A stretch of 34,082 bases of DNA, taken from the NCBI GenBank assembly GCA_945873925.1, contig CAMCES010000019.1:1-34082 (forward strand). Direction: 5' to 3'. Under the pieces are notes generated by a model. It was not told the origin of the DNA and did no database searches. It was given only the letters and a program-made list of their open reading frames with translations. Made by a program: the position numbers and the translations under genes. Positions 1 through 7,517 of this stretch are shown here, in pieces (the stretch's first letter is position 1; the number at the start of each line of letters is the position of its first letter). The DNA is from Bordetella parapertussis. Its GTDB lineage: Bacteria; Pseudomonadota; Gammaproteobacteria; Burkholderiales; Burkholderiaceae_C.

Positions 1-582
1 TGGATCTTGCACCAGTTGTTGGAAATGCAAGCACGTCAGCGGCAGATGCAAGCCAGCATCATCCAATGGCGCGATGGTGTGACATTGCCGTTCTTGGGGG
101 AAACCATTGTGCTCAAGCTGGATGCGACGCACGGTTTCAAGACCGTAGGCGCCCATTTGCAAGCGGCAACAGACGCCTGCCTGGGCAGCCCACGCGTGTT
201 GCGAGTGGCCGTTTCACAAACGGCCAGTGAACAACAAATCCGGGATGCGGTGCAAGCCTGGCTGATGCAGCAAGCCAAGCACAACTTCACGCAACGCCTG
301 AACCACTTTGCGCCCGGCCTGGGCGTGCAGTGGAAAAAGCTCTCCTTGAGCAACGCCAGCACCCGGTGGGGCTCAGCCAGTGCCGATGGGGCGATTCGTT
401 TGAATTGGCGTTTGGTGCATTTCAAACAAGACATCATCGACTATGTCGTGGTTCACGAACTCAGCCATTTGCGGGTGATGGACCACAGCCCTTTGTTTTG
501 GGACACAGTGCGCACCGTGGTGCCCGATTATGCCGAGCGCCGCGCGCAGCTCAAGGACGAGGTGTTGCCGCAATGGGCTTGA
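1..582 (+). CDS. YgjP-like M48-family (DUF45) zinc metalloprotease, 5' partial
   Basis: The reading frame is open from the first base of the window, so the true start lies upstream; only the C-terminal ~190 residues are seen. The C-terminal part carries the zinc-binding HELSH motif (HExxH) in the context VVHELSHL, followed by a downstream D-H-S-P-x-F-W element. This is the signature of the YgjP/DUF45 family, which is related to SprT and M48 peptidases. The motif gives two metal-ligand histidines and the catalytic glutamate. Family knowledge: small cytoplasmic metal-dependent hydrolases; E. coli YgjP has been described as a UTP pyrophosphatase, so 'protease' is a fold-based name. It ends with TGA 76 bp before the liuR-like gene and is probably not part of that operon, because a palindromic operator lies between them. 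Substrate unknown. Confidence 0.85.
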   Translation, partial: WILHQLLEMQARQRQMQASIIQWRDGVTLPFLGETIVLKLDATHGFKTVGAHLQAATDACLGSPRVLRVAVSQTASEQQIRDAVQAWLMQQAKHNFTQRLNHFAPGLGVQWKKLSLSNASTRWGSASADGAIRLNWRLVHFKQDIIDYVVVHELSHLRVMDHSPLFWDTVRTVVPDYAERRAQLKDEVLPQWA

Positions 583-627
583 AGCGCTAGATGCCTTGGC
601 TACCCCAGTCAGCAGATTTTGCTTGAT

Positions 628-653
628 AATTAACGTTTACGTAAACGTCAATT
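628..653. promoter_or_regulatory. Palindromic operator, probably for the LiuR-type MerR regulator
   Basis: Bases 633-648 are a perfect 16-bp palindrome (ACGTTTACGTAAACGT). With one mismatched pair the symmetry extends over 628-653. It sits directly upstream of the MerR-family gene, as expected for an autoregulated operator. A TTGATA hexamer at 624-629 could be a -35 element, with the palindrome filling the long spacer typical of MerR-controlled promoters; no good -10 is visible after it. From memory, LiuR sites in proteobacteria have this ACGTTTACGTAAACGT-like core. The palindrome is seen directly; the identity of the bound protein is inferred. Confidence 0.75.
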
Positions 654-658
654 CTTCC

Positions 659-1060
659 ATGGCGACCCACTACACCATTCGCGACCTGGCCAAAGAGTTC
701 GACCTCACCACCCGTGCCATCCGGTTTTACGAGGACATGGGTTTGCTGCGCCCCGAGCGCCATGGGCCAGGCGGACGCAATCGGATTTACAGCGCGCGCG
801 AGCGTGCCCGGCTGCGCTTGACCTTGCGCGCCAAGCGCCTGGGCTTGTCATTGACCGAGGCCAAAGACATCATCGACATGTACGACAGTCCACGTGACAC
901 GGTGCCGCAGTTGCAAAAATTCACTGCCGTGCTGGCGGAGCATCGCAAGCAACTGGAGTTGCAAATGCAAGAGATTCAAGCCAATTTGGATGAAGTCAAG
1001 CAACATGAACGAGAGGCCAAGCAATTGATGGCCAAGCACCAAACAATCGAGAGGGTTTGA
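659..1060 (+). CDS. liuR: MerR-family transcriptional regulator, LiuR type
   Basis: A 133-residue protein. The N-terminal MerR winged-helix domain is at about residues 5-75 (YTIRDLAKEFDLTTRAIRFY, then GLLRPER and NRIYS), followed by a C-terminal dimerisation coiled coil at about 85-130. There are no cysteines, so it is not a metal sensor of the MerR/CueR kind. The pattern fits LiuR, which controls leucine and isovalerate degradation and is thought to respond to a pathway acyl-CoA. The ATG at 659 is chosen because YTIRDLA is the usual N-terminus; a longer frame from 530 would run through the operator and the upstream gene. No Shine-Dalgarno is visible before this ATG, and the operator ends only 5 bp upstream, so a very short leader or leaderless mRNA is possible. 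It is first in the array of carboxylase and thiolase genes. Confidence 0.85.
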   Translation: MATHYTIRDLAKEFDLTTRAIRFYEDMGLLRPERHGPGGRNRIYSARERARLRLTLRAKRLGLSLTEAKDIIDMYDSPRDTVPQLQKFTAVLAEHRKQLELQMQEIQANLDEVKQHEREAKQLMAKHQTIERV

Positions 1061-1062
1061 AC

Positions 1063-1719
1063 ATGACGACTTCGATCACCTCTTTGTTTGACAACAACCG
1101 CGATTGGGCCAGGCGCATGTCGCAAGAGCGCCCTGGCTTTTTTGAGCGACTGGCCAAACAGCAGTCACCGAAATACCTCTGGATCGGCTGCTCAGACAGC
1201 CGCGTACCCGCCAACGAAATCATTGGCCTGGACCCGGGCGAGGTGTTCGTACACCGCAATGTGGCCAATGTGGTGGTGCATTCCGACTTGAACGCTTTGT
1301 CGGTCATCCAGTTTGCAGTTGACCACCTCAAGGTTGAGCACATCATGGTGGTCGGCCACTACGGCTGCGGTGGCGTCATTGCCGCGGCGCGTGGCACCCG
1401 GATTGGTTTGGCCGACAACTGGTTGCGCCATGTGTCTGACGTGCATTTGCGCCACCGCCAACGGCTGAACCATTTGCCCCAAGCCGAGATGGAAGCCGTC
1501 TTGTGCGAAATGAATGTGCTCGAACAAGTGGGCAACGTGGCTTTGTCTAACATCATGCAAGATGCCTGGGCACGCGGTCAAAAAATCAGTGTTCACGGCT
1601 GGATTTACGGCTTGAGCGATGGCCTGGTCAAAGACTTGCAAGTCACCATGAGCCGCGCCGAAGAGGTTGTGGATGTGTTTCGCACGGCTTTCAAGCGTTA
1701 TCCACGCGCTAAACCCTAA
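1063..1719 (+). CDS. can: Beta-class carbonic anhydrase
   Basis: A 218-residue beta-carbonic anhydrase, interconverting CO2 and bicarbonate in the cytoplasm. Zinc ligands are visible as Cys43 (CSDSR), His99 and Cys102 (GHYGCGG), with the Asp45-Arg47 dyad, matching E. coli Can in spacing and length (about 220). The ATG at 1063 lies 2 bp after the regulator's stop, with a GAGAGGG ribosome-binding site around 1050-1055 inside the regulator's last codons. An alternative TTG start at 1057 overlaps the stop but is less likely. Its place in an operon with a bicarbonate-consuming biotin carboxylase (liuB/liuD genes) suggests it feeds bicarbonate to that enzyme; this role is inferred from context. Confidence 0.95.
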   Translation: MTTSITSLFDNNRDWARRMSQERPGFFERLAKQQSPKYLWIGCSDSRVPANEIIGLDPGEVFVHRNVANVVVHSDLNALSVIQFAVDHLKVEHIMVVGHYGCGGVIAAARGTRIGLADNWLRHVSDVHLRHRQRLNHLPQAEMEAVLCEMNVLEQVGNVALSNIMQDAWARGQKISVHGWIYGLSDGLVKDLQVTMSRAEEVVDVFRTAFKRYPRAKP

Positions 1720-1730
1720 GACCTGCCAGC

Positions 1731-3545
1731 ATGTTCCCCCAGCGCCTAGACTCCACCGTTGCCTATGACATCGCCAAAGCGATGATGGACGGGTTTAACC
1801 GCCACTATGAGTTGTTCCGATTGGAGTCTTCCCAGGCCAAGCGCCGTTTTGAGCAGCAAGACTGGCACGGACAGCAACGGGCCCAGCGAGAGCGGATCGA
1901 GTATTACGACCTGCGGGTGAAAGAGTGTTCTGAGCGTTTAGAGACTCAATACCAAGCGGAAACCCAGCCCAAAGAAATTTGGCAACAAGTGAAGTTGCAT
2001 TACATCGGCTTGCTGGTGGACCATTTCCAACCCGAACTGGCTGAGACGTTTTTCAACTCGGTGACCACCAAAATCCTGGACCGCAGCTATTTCCAAAACG
2101 AATTCATTTTTGTGCGGCCTGCGGTCAGCACCGAGTACATAGAAAACGATGAAGCAGGCGCGCTGCCCACTTACAAAGCCTGGTACCCGTCGGCAAACAA
2201 CTTGAGCGATGTGGTCGGAAAAATGGTTCGGCATTTCCAGTTGGCCTGCCCTTTCGAGGACCTGGATCGGGATGTGGCGGACATCTTGCGCAATGTGCAA
2301 AGCCGCTTGGACAACACCCGCTTGCGTGCCAACTTTCAGGTGCAGGTGCTGTCCAACCTGTTCTTTCGCAACAAGGGGGCTTACATCGTTGGCAAAGTGA
2401 TCAACGGCTTTCAGGAAATACCCTTTGCATTGCCCATACTGCACAACCCACAAGGCCAATTGGTGATTGACGCGGCTTTGTTTGGCGAAGACGATTTGCT
2501 GATGTTGTTCAGTTTCGCGCGCGCCTATTTCTTGGTGGACATGGACATCCCGTCGGCCTATGTGCAGTTTTTACGCAGCATGATGCCGCGCAAACCGCGT
2601 GCCGAGATTTACAACGGGCTGGGCTTGGCCAAGCAGGGCAAAACCTTGTTCTACCGAGACCTGCTCTACCACCAGCGCCACAGCACCGACAAATTCCGCA
2701 TTGCGCCCGGCATCAAGGGCATGGTGATGTTGGTGTTTGACCAACCGTCGTTCCCTTACGTGTTCAAAGTCATCAAAGACTTTTACCCGCCCCCAAAAGA
2801 CACCAGCCGCGAGCAAATCCAGGGCAAGTACATGCTCGTGAAGCAACACGACCGGGTGGGTCGCATGGCCGACACCTTGGAGTACAGCAACGTGGCGTTT
2901 CCGCGCGAGCGCTTCGAGGATGAGCTGATTGCCGAGATCCAAAAATTTGCGCCCAGCCAGATTGAAATCAATAACCAAGCCGGTGGCCACCAAGAAGTGG
3001 TGATCAAGCATGCCTACATCGAGCGGCGCATGATTCCTCTGAACATTTACCTGCAAGAGGCTTTTGACGCAGGCCTAGATGACCCCAAGGCGCAGGCCCA
3101 GATGGAGCGTGCAGTGATCGAATACGGTAACGCCATCAAGGACTTGGTGGCCGCCAATATCTTCCCTGGCGACATGTTGTGGAAAAACTTTGGCGTGACA
3201 CGCCACGGCAAAGTGGTGTTCTACGACTACGATGAGATCGAGTATGTCACCGATTGCCATTTCCGTCGCGTGCCCGCACCCCGCAACGAAGAGGACGAAA
3301 TGTCCGGCGAGATTTGGTACCACGTTGGTCCACGCGATGTTTTTCCTGAAACCTTTGGCCCATTCTTGCTTGGCAACCCAGCGGTACGATCGGTCTTCAT
3401 GAAGCACCATGCCGAATTGCTGGACGCAAGCTTTTGGCAAGGTCACAAAGACAAAATCAGCCAAGGACATGTCCATGATGTGTTCCCGTATGAGGCTGAC
3501 AAACGCTTTGCTGTGCAGAGGTTGAGCCTGGCAAGCCATTCGTGA
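1731..3545 (+). CDS. aceK: Isocitrate dehydrogenase kinase/phosphatase AceK
   Basis: A 604-residue protein (E. coli AceK is 578). AceK phosphorylates and dephosphorylates isocitrate dehydrogenase, diverting isocitrate from the TCA cycle to the glyoxylate bypass during growth on acetyl-CoA-yielding substrates. The characteristic ATP-binding segment APGIKGM starts at residue 325. The shared kinase/phosphatase active site is seen as FPGDMLWKNFG (Asp481) and FYDYDEIEY (Asp499), equivalent by spacing to E. coli Asp457 and Asp475. The start lies 11 bp after the carbonic anhydrase gene. In enterobacteria aceK sits with aceBA; here it sits with leucine/acyl-CoA catabolism genes, which links bypass control to acetyl-CoA supply. 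No isocitrate lyase or malate synthase gene is in the window. Confidence 0.97.
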   Translation: MFPQRLDSTVAYDIAKAMMDGFNRHYELFRLESSQAKRRFEQQDWHGQQRAQRERIEYYDLRVKECSERLETQYQAETQPKEIWQQVKLHYIGLLVDHFQPELAETFFNSVTTKILDRSYFQNEFIFVRPAVSTEYIENDEAGALPTYKAWYPSANNLSDVVGKMVRHFQLACPFEDLDRDVADILRNVQSRLDNTRLRANFQVQVLSNLFFRNKGAYIVGKVINGFQEIPFALPILHNPQGQLVIDAALFGEDDLLMLFSFARAYFLVDMDIPSAYVQFLRSMMPRKPRAEIYNGLGLAKQGKTLFYRDLLYHQRHSTDKFRIAPGIKGMVMLVFDQPSFPYVFKVIKDFYPPPKDTSREQIQGKYMLVKQHDRVGRMADTLEYSNVAFPRERFEDELIAEIQKFAPSQIEINNQAGGHQEVVIKHAYIERRMIPLNIYLQEAFDAGLDDPKAQAQMERAVIEYGNAIKDLVAANIFPGDMLWKNFGVTRHGKVVFYDYDEIEYVTDCHFRRVPAPRNEEDEMSGEIWYHVGPRDVFPETFGPFLLGNPAVRSVFMKHHAELLDASFWQGHKDKISQGHVHDVFPYEADKRFAVQRLSLASHS

Positions 3546-3568
3546 TTTTTATCAAAGAGGAGACACAC

Positions 3569-4750
3569 ATGTCTGATTCAATCGTGATCGTGAGTGCTGC
3601 ACGCACACCCATGGGCAGTTTTCAAGGCGACTTTGCCGCCCTGTCCGCGCATGATTTGGGCGGGGCAGCGATTGCCGCTGCCGTGCAGCGCGCTGGCATC
3701 GCACCAGATGCGGTCACCGAGGTGATTTTTGGCAACTGCTTGCTGGCTGGCCAAGGCCAAGCACCGGCGCGTCAAGCGGCTTTCAAGGGCGGATTACCCA
3801 AGAGCGCGGGAGCAGTCACCTTGTCCAAGATGTGTGGCTCGGGCATGCGGGCCGCGATGTTCGCCCATGACATGTTGGTAGCGGGCACCCAAGAGGTGTT
3901 GGTGGCAGGTGGCATGGAAAGCATGACCAACGCCCCCTACCTGATGCTCAAAGGCCGTGGCGGCTACCGCATGGGCCATGACAAAATTTACGACCACATG
4001 ATGCTCGACGGCCTGGAAGACGCTTACGAAGCAGGCCGCTCCATGGGTACGTTTGGCGAAGACTGCGCCGCCAAATACAGCTTCACCCGTGAAGCCCAAG
4101 ACAAGTTCGCCATGACCAGCGTGGAGCGCGCCAAGGCCGCCAACGCTTCTGGCGCGTTCGCCAAAGAAATAACCGCTGTCACCGTCAAAGAGCGTGCGGG
4201 CGACCGCGTGGTCAGCATCGACGAAGGCCCTGGCAAGGTCAAGCTCGACAAGGTCAGCAGCTTGCGTCCGGCGTTCAAGAAAGACGGCACCATCACCGCT
4301 GCCTCCAGCTCGTCCATCAACGATGGCGCGGCAGCCTTGGTGATGATGCGCGAGAGCACCGCTCAAAAACTCGGCTGTACCCCCCTGGCACGCATCGCGA
4401 GCCACGCCACCTTTGCCCAAGAGCCAGAGTGGTTCACCACCGCACCCGTGGGCGCCACCCAGCAGGCCTTGGCCCGCGCTGGCTGGAGCGTCGGCGATGT
4501 CGAGTTGTGGGAAGTCAACGAAGCCTTTGCCGTGGTGCCCATGGCGCTGATGCACGAACTCAAGGTTCCCCACGAGATCGTCAACATCAACGGCGGTGCT
4601 TGCGCTTTGGGTCACCCGATCGGCGCGTCTGGCGCCCGCATCATCGTCACCCTGATCCACGCCATGCAAGCCAAAGGCCTGAAAAAAGGCCTGGCCACCT
4701 TGTGCATCGGTGGCGGCGAAGGCACGGCCATGGCCATTGAAATGATCTAA
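3569..4750 (+). CDS. Acetyl-CoA C-acetyltransferase (biosynthetic-type thiolase)
   Basis: A 393-residue thiolase of the AtoB/PhaA length class. The nucleophile is Cys89 in SKMCGSG; the other active-site residues are His349 in GHPIGASG and Cys379 in CIGGGEG, within one residue of the Zoogloea thiolase numbering. It cleaves acetoacetyl-CoA to two acetyl-CoA, or runs in reverse. ATG 3569 is preceded by GAGGAG at 3557-3562, 6 bases away; a frame from 3542 would overlap aceK and lacks this site. It is followed after 4 bp by the carboxylase beta gene. In a leucine pathway it would handle the acetoacetyl-CoA formed after HMG-CoA lyase action; a role with other beta-ketoacyl-CoAs cannot be excluded. 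Confidence 0.93.
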   Translation: MSDSIVIVSAARTPMGSFQGDFAALSAHDLGGAAIAAAVQRAGIAPDAVTEVIFGNCLLAGQGQAPARQAAFKGGLPKSAGAVTLSKMCGSGMRAAMFAHDMLVAGTQEVLVAGGMESMTNAPYLMLKGRGGYRMGHDKIYDHMMLDGLEDAYEAGRSMGTFGEDCAAKYSFTREAQDKFAMTSVERAKAANASGAFAKEITAVTVKERAGDRVVSIDEGPGKVKLDKVSSLRPAFKKDGTITAASSSSINDGAAALVMMRESTAQKLGCTPLARIASHATFAQEPEWFTTAPVGATQQALARAGWSVGDVELWEVNEAFAVVPMALMHELKVPHEIVNINGGACALGHPIGASGARIIVTLIHAMQAKGLKKGLATLCIGGGEGTAMAIEMI

Positions 4751-4754
4751 GCCC

Positions 4755-6362
4755 ATGAGCGTTCTGGCGAGTCAATTGTCACCCCGATCGGCCACTTTTC
4801 AGGCCAATGCCCAGGCCATGCAAAACATGGTGGCCGATCTGCGCCTGCAGTTGCAAGCCAGCGCCCAAGGCGGCGGCGAGTCAGCGCGGGCCAAGCAATT
4901 GGCGCGCGGCAAACTGCCGCCACGCGAACGGGTCTCGTTGCTGTTGGACCCTGGCACCCCGTTTTTGGAATTCAGCCCCCTGGCCGCCCACGGCATGTAC
5001 AACGGGGATGCACCTTGCGCCGGTGTGATTGCGGGCTTGGGTCGGGTCAGTGGCGTGGATTGTGTGATTGTTTGCAATGACGCCACTGTCAAGGGCGGCA
5101 CTTATTACCCCATGACCGTGAAAAAGCATTTGCGGGCCCAAGAGATTGCCCAGCAAAACCACTTGCCTTGCATTTACCTGGTCGACTCGGGCGGCGCGAA
5201 TTTGCCCAACCAAGACGACGTGTTTCCCGATAAGGAGCACTTTGGCCGCATCTTCTACAACCAGGCCAATATGAGCGCCCAGGGCATCGCGCAGATTGCC
5301 GTGGTCATGGGCAGTTGCACCGCGGGCGGCGCCTATGTGCCGGCCATGAGCGACGAGACCATCATCGTGAAAAACCAAGGCACCATCTTCCTGGGCGGCC
5401 CGCCGTTGGTCAAGGCTGCCATTGGCGAAATCGTGACCGCTGAAGATTTGGGTGGTGGCGATGTGCACACCCGCTTGTCGGGCGTGGCCGACCATTTGGC
5501 CGACAACGATGCCCATGCCTTGGCGCTGGCGCGCGAGGCGGTGGCGCGGTTGAACCGCCGCAAAGTCATTCATGCCGCGGTTGAGCCCGCCCGCCCGCCG
5601 CTCTACGATGTGCAGGAGCTGCACGGAGTCATACCCACCGACACCAAAAAGCCGTATGACGTGCGCGAGATCATCGCCCGCATGGTGGACGGCTCTGAAC
5701 TGCATGAATTCAAACCGCGCTTTGGCGCCACCTTGGTGTGTGGCTTTGCCCATGTCGAGGGCATGCCTGTCGGCATCATTGCCAACAACGGCGTGTTGTT
5801 TTCCGAGTCGGCGCAAAAGGGCGCGCACTTCATCGAGCTGTGTTGCCAACGGAAAATCCCCTTGGTGTTTTTGCAAAACATCACCGGCTTCATGGTGGGC
5901 CGCAAGTATGAAAACGAGGGCATTGCCCGCCATGGCGCCAAGATGGTGACCGCGGTGGCCAGTGCCCAGGTGCCCAAGTTCACCTTGATCATCGGTGGCA
6001 GCTATGGCGCGGGCAATTACGGCATGTGTGGCCGCGCCTTCAATCCCCGGTTTTTGTGGATGTGGCCCAACGCGCGCATTTGCGTCATGGGCGGCGAGCA
6101 GGCCGCCAGCGTCTTGGCCACGGTGCGCCGTGATGGCATCGAGGCCAAGGGCGGCAGTTGGAGCGCCGATGAAGAGGCCAAGTTCAAGCAGCCGCTGCTC
6201 GACCAGTTCGCCCACCAATCCCACCCCTATTACGCCAGCGCCCGCCTGTGGGACGATGGCGTGATCGACCCGGCTGACACCCGTCAGGTGTTGGCCTTGG
6301 CACTCTCGGCTTCGCTGAACGCCCCGATTCCCGACACCCGCTTTGGTGTCTTTCGCATGTAA
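4755..6362 (+). CDS. liuB: Methylcrotonyl-CoA carboxylase beta (carboxyltransferase) subunit
   Basis: A 535-residue carboxyltransferase of the MCC/propionyl-CoA carboxylase beta family, at the usual MCC-beta length. N- and C-terminal crotonase-fold halves are recognisable: KGGTYYPMTVKKH, LVDSGGANLPNQ, MGSCTAGGAYVPAMSDE and FLGGPPLVKAA in the first, GFMVGRKYENEGIARHGAKM and GGSYGAGNYGMCGRAF in the second. It transfers the carboxyl group from biotin on the alpha subunit to 3-methylcrotonyl-CoA in leucine breakdown. Geranyl-CoA carboxylase (AtuC) is a close relative and cannot be ruled out by eye. The partner alpha subunit is two genes downstream. The long antisense frames over this gene are shadows. 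Confidence 0.9.
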   Translation: MSVLASQLSPRSATFQANAQAMQNMVADLRLQLQASAQGGGESARAKQLARGKLPPRERVSLLLDPGTPFLEFSPLAAHGMYNGDAPCAGVIAGLGRVSGVDCVIVCNDATVKGGTYYPMTVKKHLRAQEIAQQNHLPCIYLVDSGGANLPNQDDVFPDKEHFGRIFYNQANMSAQGIAQIAVVMGSCTAGGAYVPAMSDETIIVKNQGTIFLGGPPLVKAAIGEIVTAEDLGGGDVHTRLSGVADHLADNDAHALALAREAVARLNRRKVIHAAVEPARPPLYDVQELHGVIPTDTKKPYDVREIIARMVDGSELHEFKPRFGATLVCGFAHVEGMPVGIIANNGVLFSESAQKGAHFIELCCQRKIPLVFLQNITGFMVGRKYENEGIARHGAKMVTAVASAQVPKFTLIIGGSYGAGNYGMCGRAFNPRFLWMWPNARICVMGGEQAASVLATVRRDGIEAKGGSWSADEEAKFKQPLLDQFAHQSHPYYASARLWDDGVIDPADTRQVLALALSASLNAPIPDTRFGVFRM

Positions 6363-6381
6363 TTCCCCCCCAAATCTTGAC

Positions 6382-7515
6382 ATGAACCACATCTACCACC
6401 TGCCCGAACACCACACCCTGCGCGACCAAATGCAGCGCTTTCTCGAGCGCGAAGTCGAGCCCTATGGCCTTGAGTGGGAAAAAGCCGGCAAGGTGCCGCG
6501 TGAGGTGTTGAAAAAATTGGGCGACGCTGGCTTTTTTGGCCTGATGTACGAAAGCGAATACGGCGGTGCAGAGGCCGACGCCCTGACCAACCTGGTGTTT
6601 GCCGAAGCGCTGTCGCAATCGACGTTTGCGGGCTTCATCGTGAGCGTCTTGGTGCACACCGACATGGCTTCGCCGCATTTGCACCACGCTGGGACCGCAG
6701 CTCAAAAGGCCAAGTACATGCCCAGCATCATCGCGGGCGACACCATTTGCGCCGTGGCCATGACCGAGCCTGGCGCGGGTTCTGATTTAGCCGGTATGCG
6801 CAGCACTGCAAAAAAAGAGGGCGATGGCTGGGTGCTCAATGGCACCAAGATCTACATCACCAACGGCGTGCATGCCAACCTGTATTTCGTGGCGGCGAAA
6901 ACCGGCCCTGGCAAGCACCAGATGTCGATGTTCATCGTGGAAAAAGGCACACCTGGTTTCAGCGTGGGCCGCTCCTTGGACAAAACCGGCTGGCTGTGTT
7001 CGGACACGGCCGAGTTGGTGCTCGACAAGGTGCGCTTAGGGCCTGAGGCCTTGCTGGGTGAGCAAGACAAAGGTTTTTACGCGCTCATGAAAAACCTGCA
7101 AACCGAGCGCATCGCCTTGGCCGCGATGGCGGTAGGTCATTGCCAACAGGCCCTTGCCTTGACGCTGGACTATGTTCGGCAACGCCAAGCCTTTGGCAAG
7201 GCCTTGTGGGACATGCAAAACATCCGCCAACGCATCGCCATGCTCGACGCCAAGACACGTGCCGCGCGTCAGTTCATGTACCACTGCGCCTGGTCGGTCA
7301 CCCAAGCGCATGACATCGTGCAAGAAGTGTCCATGCTCAAGTCGCTGACGGGCGAGTTGGTCAACGAGGTGGTCGGTGGTTGCCAGCAGTTTTGGGGTGG
7401 CATGGGCTACATGCGCGAAGCGCCGATCGAACGCTTATGGCGTGATGCGCGGGTCTTGGCCATCGGTGGCGGCGCCACCGAGGTCATGCTCGAAGAAGTG
7501 GCCAAGCGTTACTGA
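6382..7515 (+). CDS. Acyl-CoA dehydrogenase, long-chain/citronellyl-CoA-like rather than typical isovaleryl-CoA type
   Basis: A 377-residue FAD-dependent acyl-CoA dehydrogenase. The FAD/substrate motif AMTEPGAGSDLAGM (about 126-139), WVLNGTKIYITNG (150-162) and the C-terminal helical domain are clear. The usual C-terminal catalytic Glu position is Gly (IGGGATEVM), while NLQTER offers Glu242 in helix G. That is the arrangement of the isovaleryl-CoA and long-chain dehydrogenases. The N-terminus and the VHTDMASPHL segment look more like AtuD/long-chain enzymes than like LiuA, as judged from memory. It is inserted between the two carboxylase subunit genes, 19 bp after beta and 2 bp before alpha. 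It probably makes the enoyl-CoA for the carboxylase; isovaleryl-CoA is the obvious but unproven substrate. ATG 6382 is used because the frame upstream of it is non-family. Confidence 0.85.
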   Translation: MNHIYHLPEHHTLRDQMQRFLEREVEPYGLEWEKAGKVPREVLKKLGDAGFFGLMYESEYGGAEADALTNLVFAEALSQSTFAGFIVSVLVHTDMASPHLHHAGTAAQKAKYMPSIIAGDTICAVAMTEPGAGSDLAGMRSTAKKEGDGWVLNGTKIYITNGVHANLYFVAAKTGPGKHQMSMFIVEKGTPGFSVGRSLDKTGWLCSDTAELVLDKVRLGPEALLGEQDKGFYALMKNLQTERIALAAMAVGHCQQALALTLDYVRQRQAFGKALWDMQNIRQRIAMLDAKTRAARQFMYHCAWSVTQAHDIVQEVSMLKSLTGELVNEVVGGCQQFWGGMGYMREAPIERLWRDARVLAIGGGATEVMLEEVAKRY

Positions 7516-7517
7516 GC

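Noticed and set aside
3794..4756. 320-codon open frame antisense to the thiolase gene
   Set aside because: His/Gly/Ala-rich shadow translation with no family match; the thiolase active-site motifs are on the plus strand.
4881..6392. 503-codon open frame antisense to the carboxylase beta gene
   Set aside because: It mirrors the codon bias of the sense gene. It has no recognisable domain, and the sense strand encodes a clear MCC beta protein.
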